A stretch of 19,416 bases of DNA from Bacteroidales bacterium (GTDB lineage Bacteria > Bacteroidota > Bacteroidia > Bacteroidales > WCHB1-69): contig JAEERB010000033.1 of the NCBI GenBank assembly GCA_016285615.1, positions 1-19,416 on the forward strand, read 5' to 3'. Positions 1-9,700 of this stretch are shown here, in pieces. Position 1 is the first letter of the stretch; every line of letters starts with the position of its first letter. The notes beneath the pieces were generated by a model that did not search any database, was not told the DNA's origin, and was given only the letters and a program-made list of their open reading frames with translations. A program made the position numbers and the translations under genes.

Positions 1-1333
1 GGATAATTGTCTCAATGACTTTGTAGAAATGCTCGAGGCGGTAATTCTCGTTCGGCGAGTGGATAGCATCTTCACCTAAGCCGAAACCCATCAGGATAGA
101 TTTGATGCCCAGCACTTTCTCGAAGGTGGAAATGATGGGAATACTGCCACCGCTGCGCATCGGGATGGCCAACTTGCCATAAGTGTCCATATAGGCGGCC
201 TCAGCAGCCTTGTAGGCGGGATGGTCGGTAGGACATCCGTAGGCTTGACCACCGTGCATCGGCGTTACCTTCACGTCCACATAATCAGGAGCATTCTCCT
301 CAAAATAGTTTTTCACCAGCTCGGCAATCTTCTCATGGTCCTGATTGGGCACCAAGCGGCACGACAACTTAGCGTAGGCTTTCGACGGCAGCACGGTCTT
401 GGAGCCTTCGGCCGTATAGCCGCCCCACATGCCGCACAGGTCGAAAGTAGGACGGATGCCCACCTGCTCGATTTTGGTGTAGCCTTTCTCGCCGCGCAAC
501 GCCTTCACACCAACACTTTCCTTGTATTCCTCTTCACTATAGGGTGCCATATTGAGCAGCTTGCGCTCACGGGCAGAACATTCCACCACATCATCGTAAA
601 AATGAGGAATGGTGATATGGTTGTCGGCATCCATGCACTTGCTAATCATCTCGCACAGCGTGTTGAGCGGGTTGGCCACAGAGCCGCCAAAAATGCCAGA
701 ATGCAGGTCGGCATTGGGACCGGTGACTTCAATCTGCCAATAAGCCAGGCCGCGCAAGCCCGTCGTGATGGAAGGCACATCGGAAGCAATCATGCTGGTA
801 TCGGAAACCAAGATAATATCGGCTTTCACAAGGTCCTTGTTCACCACAATCCATTTGGCCAAGCTACCTGAACCTATCTCCTCTTCACCTTCGAGCATAA
901 ACTTCACATTGCAAGGCAGATTGCCAGTCTGCAACATCGTTTCAAAGGCCTTGGCGTGCATAAACGACTGACCTTTATCGTCGTCGGCACCGCGAGCCCA
1001 AATCTTGCCGTCTTTGATGACCGGTTCAAACGGGTCTGTATGCCACAGTTCCACGGGGTCCACAGGCATCACGTCGTAGTGACCGTAAACGAGCACCGTC
1101 TTGGCGGCGGGGTCCACTATTTTTTCGCCATACACCACAGGATTGCCATCAGTGGGCATCACCTCGGCACGATCAGCGCCAGCGGCCAGTATCAGTTCTT
1201 TCCAACGCTCGGCACAACGTACCATGTCGCCTTTGTGCTCGGCCTGCGAACTAATTGAAGGAATACGAATTAGGGAGAACAATTCTTCAAGAAATCTCTC
1301 CTTGTTGGTTTCAATATATTGCTTGATTTCCAT
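1..1333 (-). CDS. M20-family metallodipeptidase (CNDP/PepV-like), 3' end missing
   Basis: Probably a cytosolic two-metal dipeptidase that completes peptide breakdown. Translating the minus strand from the ATG at 1331-1333 gives 444 uninterrupted codons (MEIKQYIETNKERF...) running off the left edge, so only the last few residues are missing. Family landmarks are in order: GHYDVMPVDP (H85 metal ligand, D87), ARGADDDKG (D118 likely metal-bridging), EGEEEIGS (E151 likely general base, E152 ligand), VSDTS (D178 ligand), DLHSG before the lid domain, RSGGSIPI, and IHSPNE near the end (last metal histidine). No frameshift or missing catalytic residue is visible. It lies 86 bp downstream of the U32 gene on the same strand but has its own -7 box. 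Substrate cannot be read from sequence; beta-Ala-His or general dipeptides are typical of the family. Confidence 0.93.
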   Translation of the reverse strand, partial: MEIKQYIETNKERFLEELFSLIRIPSISSQAEHKGDMVRCAERWKELILAAGADRAEVMPTDGNPVVYGEKIVDPAAKTVLVYGHYDVMPVDPVELWHTDPFEPVIKDGKIWARGADDDKGQSFMHAKAFETMLQTGNLPCNVKFMLEGEEEIGSGSLAKWIVVNKDLVKADIILVSDTSMIASDVPSITTGLRGLAYWQIEVTGPNADLHSGIFGGSVANPLNTLCEMISKCMDADNHITIPHFYDDVVECSARERKLLNMAPYSEEEYKESVGVKALRGEKGYTKIEQVGIRPTFDLCGMWGGYTAEGSKTVLPSKAYAKLSCRLVPNQDHEKIAELVKNYFEENAPDYVDVKVTPMHGGQAYGCPTDHPAYKAAEAAYMDTYGKLAIPMRSGGSIPIISTFEKVLGIKSILMGFGLGEDAIHSPNENYRLEHFYKVIETII

Positions 1334-1357
1334 ATTATAAGGGATTTTTAAAGATTG

Positions 1358-1365
1358 CAAATATA
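1358..1365 (-). promoter_or_regulatory. Bacteroidetes -7 box for the M20 dipeptidase gene
   Basis: On the minus strand the sequence is TATATTTG, an exact match to TAnnTTTG, 24 bp before the ATG at 1333. No TTTG -33 element is seen 19-21 bp upstream; that stretch is a T-run and AT-rich sequence. The leader would be short, about 15-20 nt. Its position between the U32 stop and the M20 start suggests M20 is transcribed on its own, although read-through from U32 is possible because no hairpin terminator is visible in the gap. Confidence 0.55.
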
Positions 1366-1419
1366 CGGAATAATATTGTTGTAATGAATAAAAAAAACAA
1401 TTCAAAGGGGTATTTTTCA

Positions 1420-3246
1420 TCACATAGATTTCACCATCATAATGCATTTTTTACAATCGAATTCCAACTGGAAACGACGGTCTTTGTATTGCAAAAACAA
1501 CGGTTCTTGCCACTTGTCATCTGAAGCAGCTTGTTGCCTCTTACAATGCCCTAATGCGTAACGTATGCAATGCTTGCAGAACATCAGCACGGCGCCAGGT
1601 ACGGGCTTCTGTTCGTAGGCTGGCAGAACCTTCACCACGCCATGTTGGCGGTAAAAGTCGGCGGCTTGGTTGTTCATCACATTGCCGAGGTAGGTCAGCG
1701 TATTTTCAGGATAGATGGCGGTGCTGTCGGAGGGCAACTGGACATCGGGCGAGAGGTGCGGTTGCGACAACAATTCTTCCAGCGCATCGGTGGCTCGGCG
1801 GCGCAGATCGGCCACTTGCGAGTTGGGCAGAAACCACGCGTTAGACAACTGTGTATCAATATCTTCCACTTCAAATGGCGTATTACCCACCTTGAGCAAA
1901 GTCGTTTTCAAGGTATCCATCGCTTTCTCGGGCTGTTGGGCAAGTTGCTTGTCGCAAATAAGCTCTTGAGTAACACTTTTTTTTGCAGCGGTTAGTGTCA
2001 ACGAAAAGCCTTGCGGCGCTTCCTGTAACAGCATCTTCACCCCTATCTTGCGCTCGGCACTTTTGCCCGCCAGCAACTTCATAAACTGATGGTCATAATT
2101 GCGATACAAGTCGGTACCAACAGACAACTGTTCAGGCATTTGCGCTGGCTTCACCAGGCGGCCTTCGACACTGTTGACACGAAAGCCCGTCATGCCACCG
2201 CCAGGTGCTACGAAGCAGAGGCCGTCGCCATTGTGCAGCTCCTGGCTGCCATCCACCTCAAACGAGTCGGGGCGCAGTTTTGTCACTTTGCCCACAAACT
2301 CGCCCACCGACTTCGGCGTGTCAAAGCAGGCTATGTCGCCGCGCTCACCATGCAGGAAATAGTCGGTCTTGCCGCGATGGAATGTCTTTTCAGGATTGGG
2401 AGTAAAGAAGAACGTCGTTTTGCCGTAAGACGCTCTCTGCCAATCGTTTTTACCATCCAATATTGCATCCAGACGCTGGCGGTAGTAGGCAGTGATATTC
2501 TTCACATACTCCACTTCCTTCAGGCGCCCTTCAATCTTGAAAGAAGTCACGCCCGCTTCTATCATCTCTTGTAAATAGTCGGAGCGGTCCATATCTTTGA
2601 GAGACAGCAAATGCTTGTCGGCGGCTAACTTACGACCCGTAGCATCGTAGAGCGAATAGGGCAAACGGCAGTATTGCGCGCAGCAACCGCGGTTGGCGCT
2701 ACGGCCCGTGGCTGCGGCGCTCATATAGCACTGGCCGCTGTAGCTCACGCAGAGGGCTCCATGTACAAACGCCTCCAACTCCACCGAAGTGGCTTGATGG
2801 ATGGCCGTAATTTCAGACAGCGACAGTTCTCGAGCCAGCACCACACGTCGGAAGCCCACCTCTTGCAGGAAGCGCACCTTCTCGGGCGTACGATTGTCGG
2901 TCTGCGTGCTGGCATGCAGCTCTATGGGCGGCAGTGACAATTGCAAAATGCCCATATCTTGCACTATCAGCGCATCCACACCCACATTATAGAGGTCGTG
3001 AATAATCTTCTCCGCCTCTTCCAACTCTTTGTCAGTCAGGATGGTATTCAGCGTAACGAACACTTTGGCATCATACAGATGAGCATAGCGCACCAATTGG
3101 GCAATGTCGGCCAGCGAGTTGCCCGCATCCACGCGAGCCCCGTAGCGTGCCGCCCCGATGTATATTGCATCGGCGCCATGATTCACCGCCTCGACACCGC
3201 ACTCGAGGTTCTTGGCAGGAGAGAGAAGTTCGATGGTTGTGGACAT
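1420..3246 (-). CDS. U32-family protein with DUF3656-type C-terminal half (RlhA-like)
   Basis: The U32 signature is complete: EAFVHGALCVSYSGQCYMS, about residues 158-176 counted from the start used here. Its two cysteines plus CAQYC form C-x6-C-x15-C-x3-C, the spacing of the 4Fe-4S ligands in U32 proteins such as UbiU. U32 proteins were called collagenase-like peptidases, but characterised members are prephenate- or O2-independent hydroxylases of rRNA, tRNA or quinones; the long form with a second domain resembles RlhA (23S rRNA C2501 hydroxylation). That role is inferred from architecture. The N-terminus IELLSPAKNLECG...GADAIYIG is typical. The C-terminus has further cysteines (FCKHCIRYALGHC, FDCKKCIMM). 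Start choice: an in-frame ATG at 3282 adds 12 residues (MIFPIFAKKYHG), but these are outside the usual family N-terminus and contain a TATTTTTG -7-like box, so MSTTIELL at 3246 is preferred. Confidence 0.9.
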   Translation of the reverse strand: MSTTIELLSPAKNLECGVEAVNHGADAIYIGAARYGARVDAGNSLADIAQLVRYAHLYDAKVFVTLNTILTDKELEEAEKIIHDLYNVGVDALIVQDMGILQLSLPPIELHASTQTDNRTPEKVRFLQEVGFRRVVLARELSLSEITAIHQATSVELEAFVHGALCVSYSGQCYMSAAATGRSANRGCCAQYCRLPYSLYDATGRKLAADKHLLSLKDMDRSDYLQEMIEAGVTSFKIEGRLKEVEYVKNITAYYRQRLDAILDGKNDWQRASYGKTTFFFTPNPEKTFHRGKTDYFLHGERGDIACFDTPKSVGEFVGKVTKLRPDSFEVDGSQELHNGDGLCFVAPGGGMTGFRVNSVEGRLVKPAQMPEQLSVGTDLYRNYDHQFMKLLAGKSAERKIGVKMLLQEAPQGFSLTLTAAKKSVTQELICDKQLAQQPEKAMDTLKTTLLKVGNTPFEVEDIDTQLSNAWFLPNSQVADLRRRATDALEELLSQPHLSPDVQLPSDSTAIYPENTLTYLGNVMNNQAADFYRQHGVVKVLPAYEQKPVPGAVLMFCKHCIRYALGHCKRQQAASDDKWQEPLFLQYKDRRFQLEFDCKKCIMMVKSM

Positions 3247-3263
3247 ACCGTGATATTTTTTGG

Positions 3264-3271
3264 CAAAAATA
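3264..3271 (-). promoter_or_regulatory. Probable -7 box for the U32 gene
   Basis: Minus-strand TATTTTTG matches TAnnTTTG exactly, 17 bp before the preferred start at 3246. No -33 TTG is apparent. If real, it excludes translation from the upstream ATG at 3282, since transcription would begin inside that extension. Confidence 0.4.
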
Positions 3272-3390
3272 GGGAAAATCATAATTCATTATTACATCGG
3301 CCCTTCAGGCCTCATATTTGATATACGCATACATTTCGCGGTGAGGCGTTGCCCCACCGCTCAGATACACGCCGACTTACGCCCAGCACC

Positions 3391-3440
3391 ATTGCAACGG
3401 CTATAAGCCGTATGTATCTTACCCCAGGGCATCGTCCCGG
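3391..3440 (+). repeat. Direct repeat A, copy 1 (50 bp, in hairpin array)
   Basis: Runs from ATTGCAACGGCTATAAGCC to ...CATCGTCCCGG. It differs from copy 2 at three positions: two lie in the loop of the first hairpin, which leaves the stem intact, and one lies in the second hairpin arm. Confidence 0.8.
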
Positions 3441-3539
3441 AAAAATACACGCCGACTTACAGCCGGCGTGTATCAAAGCCCACCACAAGGACAGCATCAT
3501 ACGGATGGCTGAAAGCCAGACGCATCTCAGCTCGGCGAC

Positions 3540-3589
3540 ATTGCAACGGCTGAAAGCCGTATGTATCTTACCCCAGGGCATCGTCCTGG
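3540..3589 (+). repeat. Direct repeat A, copy 2 (50 bp, in hairpin array)
   Basis: Runs from ATTGCAACGGCTGAAAGCC to ...CATCGTCCTGG, with perfect stems ACGGC-TGAAA-GCCGT and, extending one base beyond the repeat, CCCAGG-GCATCGT-CCTGGG. A third partial copy of the second hairpin follows immediately at 3596-3612. Confidence 0.8.
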
Positions 3590-3681
3590 GTATTTCAGGG
3601 CATCGTCCTAGGAAAATCAAGGGGCATCATCAAGGAATCAAAAGCCCCGCCCCAGAGGCCTGAAGGGCCGACATAATCCCC

Positions 3682-3717
3682 AAAAAATAAAGCGTCACAG
3701 CCAAAGGCTGTGACGCT
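3682..3717 (-). terminator. Intrinsic terminator of the giant surface-protein gene
   Basis: Perfect 12-bp stem AGCGTCACAGCC/GGCTGTGACGCT (3691-3702 with 3706-3717) and a 3-nt loop. On the minus strand it is followed by TTATTTTTTG. It begins 27 bp after the stop at 3744, just outside the inverted-repeat-bounded array. Confidence 0.88.
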
Positions 3718-3743
3718 CTGCTCAATCATTAAATCAATAGAGG

Positions 3744-6700
3744 CTAATCTTTTACAATTCTCTTAATACCAACCACTTGATTCTTATTGAAGGCTTTGAT
3801 TACGTATGAGCCCGCAGCCAAGGTGGAAATGTCCACTTTGGCCTCTTGGCCCATGCAATCCAGAGTTTGCAGCAGGCGGCCTTCCATATCGAACACCTGA
3901 ACCTTATCCATCACATATTGTGAACTGCGAACCGTGAAACGGCCATGGTTGGGGTTCGGATAGATGATAAGCGAATGTTCGAACGAATACTTGTCGATGC
4001 CGCTCGCATCATTGGTTGCCATATTCGATTTGATGGTATTGAATGCCTTCATCGGGTTACAAGGTTCATCAAGAACGATAACAACCTGATAATAGACCAC
4101 ATCGGCCGAAACATTCTGGTCGGTGTAAGACGTGTTGTTCGCAGGCAATGTGGCAATATGCTCCAGATTACCAGAAGTTGTACCTCTGTAAATTCTATAC
4201 GTTGAATACATGGCTCCCTCATACTCGGTCCATACCAAGTTCCAGCTATTGTTGATACCCGCACCAATGGTTAAGTGCATTGTCTTGTGAATGGGACTCA
4301 ACTCCGACTCAACATTACAATAGTCCACAGAGGAGATACGATAGCGGTATGAACGAACATTGGTATTGGATGCACTGTCAGTCCATACAGAACTGTTGCT
4401 ATAGGGAACGGAGGCAATCAGATCGTAACGCCCTGCAAGGTCTCCTTCACGGTACAGATTGTAGTGGTCAACTTGAGCGTTCTTTTCCCATACCAACTGG
4501 TTCATATTCTGTTCATTAACCGTCACCATACAGAACTCTGTATTTTCTGAAGCATTAACTGTCAGATGGAGAGTGATTACACTGTCGCAACCATTTACGG
4601 TCTGGAAATGCACGTCGTAGTCGCCCGAAACGGTATTCTCGTCAAAAGTACGCTTGCCGTATGTGTATGGTAATCCGCTCTGACAGATGGTGACCGCGTC
4701 TTCGTGATGATAGGTCGGGTTGACTTTGAAATGCAGCGTTACCAGACTGTCGCAACCATGCTCCGACTTCAGCATGAAGTCATACTCACCGCTTGCTGAC
4801 AATGCGCTATCTTGATAGAAGAACGGCAATTCATTGTCGCAGACCGTCACATAATCCTCATGATGATAGGTTGGGTTGATTGTGAGATGCAGCGTTACCA
4901 AACTGTCGCAGACATTCTCAGACAGCATCGGGAAGTCATAATCCCCGCTTGCCGTCAACTCACCACCCAGATAGAAGAATGGCAACTCATTATCACATAC
5001 CGACTGATAAACTTCAGTATGATATATCGGGTTGACGGTCAGATGAAGGTTGATAATGCTATCGCAGCCAAACTCAGTCTGTACGACATACTGATAATCA
5101 CCGGCTTCGTATAGCGTAGCGCCCACACCTTCAAAGAAATAGGGAAGCTCCGTCTCACAAATTTTAACATACACATCCTCTTCTTCTGTCTTATGTACGG
5201 TGAAATGCAGAGCAACGGATTGTTCACAGCCATGGGAAGGCGGAATTTGCATTGCAGTATCATTCTCATTCTTCACACAACGCACCACCCGTGCTTCTTG
5301 AGCAGTATTATCCCAACCAATAAAAGAAACTCCTGTTTCGCGGTATGATATGTCAACATATCCGGCATAACCAGTCGAAGAATATCCAATTGATGTCCAC
5401 AACTCCATGTCACCATAATTAAAGTAAGAACCATTATACCAATGTCCGGAAGGAATTGCACTAAAACCCGATGCATTGGCATCAGGGTCCCAAATACCAT
5501 ACTGCCAATTATAACCAGGTGTTTCAGGATACAGATCTGGATCATACTCAAACCCAAAATCACTCATTAAAATCTCCCAACGTTCCCTTTCGAACCATGC
5601 AGCACTCGGATCGGCCAATTTGACAGCCAATTTGTTATAACTACCCCAAATATAGCCTCCTAAAGATGGTGTTAAGGAAGCATTACCTTCCCATTCAGGA
5701 TCAATAGCTTTGCACATATCCGCAAACTGCTTGTAAGTAGGCACATGCCAACCATTGGGACAAACACCCTGTATTCTGGCATCTTGATTAGTTTGCGCTG
5801 TAGTACGGTCAACTGCAGTAGCCCACGGATAAAGTACGACATATCCAGCAATAGTATCTTCTGTCTCATAATAATACCTCATACTGGAGTTGAAGTTAGG
5901 AACCGTATTAGACAGGGGTTCCATAGCCCTGCCATCGGGCATTGTCTTGGTTCTCAAGTTCTCGGCCATCCAGCATTGTGAGCCAATCTGTACGGTTGAG
6001 TACTGATTGCCTTCCACATCGGTTAAGATATCTCCACAAGCTTGGAATCCTCTGATTGGAATGACATAATCACCGCTTTCGTTTATGACCGTATCCATGA
6101 AATAATAAGGCAACTCAGCTTCACAAACATCCACCGTCATCGGGTAAAGAGTAGGAACCACTTCCAGATGCAATACTACCAAACTATCGCAACCCGCGAA
6201 TGATTTGAGTGCAAATTCGTAATCACCACTCTCGGTTAAATCACGACCAAGGAAGTGATAGGGCAGATCAGCCTCGCAGATATGGTCATCCACTTCGGTA
6301 CGAGCAGGATGGACAGTGAGATGCAGCGTAATAATGCTGTCCAAACCATAAGAAGAAGTGTATCTGAACTCATAATCGCCGCTTTCGGTCAGCTGACTGT
6401 TACAGAATTCATACGGCAGATCTGCCTCACAAACAGTGTGGCTGTATTCAAAATGGGTCTGGTGCACAGCCAAATGTAGATTAATGATTTGATCGCAAAT
6501 AACGCTACCCGGACCCGACATACTTGTTTGATCATCATTATCTTCATCCATCACACAACGGACAGAATAGGATTGCTTGATTTCTTGTCTATATCTAAAA
6601 TGAGGAACTCCAGTATAATAGCATTGAATTTTTACACACTCTGGACAAGAAGCTGCTGTAGCAACACCATCCGAAATTGATGTCCACAAATTAAGGGCTC

Positions 6701-9700
6701 CATTGTTCCACCAGTGAGCTTGAGCGGCACTCGTTCCTGAAGGAACGGTATATGTTTTATCCTTGATAATATATCCAGCAGGATATGCGTTAAATCCCGA
6801 TTCGTTCCATTTCCAACTCGGATCATTTGGATTGTTTACATAAGCATAGCCTGGGGAGTTAACAGTTTGATGGCAAGTAGCCGTGGGATCATTAACACCA
6901 GGACCGTTATAGGCTTCCCAAACACCGTCTTTAGCACTCAATTTAATAGCTAATTGATTGTCACTATTGGCTGTATTGCCTACGTTTCCGTTTATTGTTG
7001 CATTTTCAGGACCAGAATCCCAGTTTGGATCAATAGAACTAAACAATGTGACAAAATCTCTGTAACTAGGGATATGCCAACCATTAGGACATATACCTTG
7101 CACTTTTAAGGTTTGATCTTTATTTGCCGCATCGAGATTTGTGGCACCTCTCCAAGTATAAAGCACCTGTTCACCACCAATCGTAGGATCCGAAACTATA
7201 CCATAGATTTTAGCGCCTTGATTTCTAAGAGCCACAGTCCATTCTTGCAAAGGTGTTCCGTCTGGATAGGTTTTTACTCTCATATTCTCTTGCATCCAGC
7301 ATTGTGAACCAATTCTAACAGTATTGTACTGGTTGCCTTCAATATCAACTAATTTCTTACCGCAAGGATCACCAGGTGAGAACAAAATATAATCGCCAGC
7401 TTGGGTTAGAGTGCTGTCCCCAAAGCGGTATGGTAAATCCTCCTCTGCAATATCCAGATGCATGTCTTCAAAGGTAGGAACCACATCCAAGTGCAGCGTC
7501 AGAACACTGTCGCAGCCAACGGAAGATGTGAAAGAAAATTCATAATCACCGGCTTGTGGCAAATTCCTGCCATTAAACTCAAACGGCAGATCCACTTCAC
7601 ACACCTCTAGAGTCATTTCATAGCGGTTCGGAATAACCGTCAGGTGAAGGGTCACAATGCTGTCGCAGCCAACCGATGATTGGAGCGTTGCTTCGTAATC
7701 ACCGCTCTCGGTCAGACTTTGGCCATGGAACATGTACGGCAGGTCGGCCTCGCATACGGTTTCGCTGGTCTCGAAATGGGTGGGAACAATTGTCAGATTC
7801 AACATCACAATACTGTCGCAACCCGTCGAGGATTTCAATTCAAATTGATACTCACCGTTCTCTAACAAATCCCTGTCGATGAAATGATATGGCAGTTCAT
7901 TGTCGCATACTTGCTCTTCCACCGTTTGGTACAGCGTGGGCAACACATTCAACTGCAGTTTCATCACACGGCAGCCGTTAGATGAAGGTATTTCATCCAG
8001 CATTTCATCTTCCGGTATTGTCATATCCATCACACAACGCACGGGATAAGCATCCTTGCCGGAAGTTTGCTCTGACAGGTGGCGGATACCCGTAGTATTA
8101 TAGTCAACCTTCACCAGATTGCTGTAATTGTACAAGGTTGAACTTACTGCCACCCACATGCTGTAGGCTCCATCGAAATAGAACGAGCCTGACTTCCAAT
8201 AGCCTTTGGGCGCTGCGCTGAAACCTGATGCATTAGCATCGGCATCCACTATATGGTTCTTCCAGTTGTAGCCTGGTGTGTTAGCCAGAGTGCTGGTCGT
8301 GGGTGTTCCGCCATATTCGGCTGCACTGTATGCCTGCCAATGAGCCTCGGGCACAGCCAACTTCACAGCCAGTTTCTGGCTGCTCTGTTCGTGTGCACCA
8401 GCATTGGTTGAGGTTACATTTTCGCTTCCTTTCTGCCAGGAAGGATCCAGAATGTTGCACATCTCGGCAAACTGGCGGTAGGTGGGCACATGCCAGCCCT
8501 GGGGACAGATACCCTGCAGTTGGGCCTCCTGGTCGGTGTTGCCACTGCTGCTGTTGCAGGCTGTTGACCACGGATAATATACCGAGGTGCCAACAATATC
8601 GTCGGTGCGCTCATAGTAGTATCTACCCGTATTATAGTTGGCGCCTGTCGTCAACGGAACCAAAGCCGTACCGTCTGGCAAGGTCTTGGTGCGCATATCC
8701 TCGGCCATCCAGCACTGCGAGCCGATACGCACGGTCTTGTATTGGTTGCCTTCCACATCGCTTATCTTGTCGCCGCACAGGAAACGGTTCATATCAATCT
8801 CATACTCGCCACCGCTGGAGAACATCTCGCCCATATACTGGTAAGGCAGTTCCGACTCGCAGATAGTGATTGTCTGCTCCATCTGATGAACAGGGGTGAC
8901 ATGGACATGCAGCGTAACAATACTGTCGCAGCCGGTGGAGGTTTTTCTGGTGAAGACATAGTCGCCGCTTTCCGTCAACAAGGTATCCAAGAAATGATAG
9001 GGCAGATCATTTTCACAAGCAATGGCATCCTGCTCTAAATGATAGGTCGGATTAACCGTAAAGTGCAGCACCACAACGCTATCGCGGTCAGCGGATGTGG
9101 AAACCGAAAATTCGTAAACACCACTCTCTGTCAACGCACTGTCCATAAACATATACGGAAGTTCATTCTCGCAGACCGACACTGGATCCACTTCATGTGT
9201 CACTTTCAAGTGTAATTTAATGAGCTCACATTTGTTACCCTCTGGCTCAGCCTCCATGAGTGTATCCTTCACACAACGGACAGCATAACCTTCCCTAGCA
9301 GTTTGAGACCAACCCTGGTGATAAATACCAGTGTTGTCAGAAGCAATCTTGACTACACGACCATATCCCGTAGGTGAACTACCGCATGCAGTCCACAATA
9401 CGAGACATCCATTGTACCAATAGGAACCGTTTCTCCAATAACCGCTAACAGTTGCAGTGAAACCAGAGCTATTGGCATCGGGGTCTTCAATATGATTGCC
9501 CCAGTTGTATCCCAGCGTGTTTTCTACCGTGCTAAAAGTAGCGGTTTCTAAATTGGCATAGTTTTCACCATAACTTATCCATCTGCAACTAGGATCACCC
9601 AATTTGATAGCCAACTTATTGTTGCTGGGTAATGTATAAGCGCCACTAGCCGTAGACATGGCTCCGCGGTTCCACTCGGGGTCAATCACATTGCACATGT

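Larger units (their letters stand above)
3291..3677. repeat. Hairpin array bounded by perfect 17-bp inverted repeats
   Basis: This non-coding stretch fills most of the gap between the U32 start and the giant gene's stop. Its ends, 3297-3313 (TCGGCCCTTCAGGCCTC) and 3655-3671, are exact reverse complements; the match continues outward to 3291 and 3677 with two mismatches (21 of 23). Inside are two 50-bp direct copies, 3391-3440 and 3540-3589 (47 of 50 identical), each with two small hairpins: ACGGC/GCCGT and, best in the second copy, CCCAGG/CCTGGG. The 16-mer ATACACGCCGACTTAC occurs at 3365 and 3445, exactly 80 bp apart; the second forms a 9-bp stem TACACGCCG/CGGCGTGTA. A third degenerate 'CAGGGCATCGTCC' copy is at 3596. 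Short ORFs here look spurious. Most likely a non-autonomous MITE-like or REP-like element. Confidence 0.75.

Noticed and set aside
221..871. 216-codon plus-strand ORF at the left edge
   Set aside because: The minus strand encodes an intact M20 dipeptidase with all catalytic motifs through this stretch; the plus ORF is a shadow.
3312..3663. Overlapping ~100-codon ORFs on both strands in the hairpin array
   Set aside because: They consist of repeat and hairpin sequence, lack a recognisable domain or promoter, and both strands are equally open. Typical spurious ORFs in palindromic GC-rich repeats.
3291..3677. CRISPR array
   Set aside because: Only two long repeats with one unequal interval filled by other repeats, no regular spacers and no cas genes.
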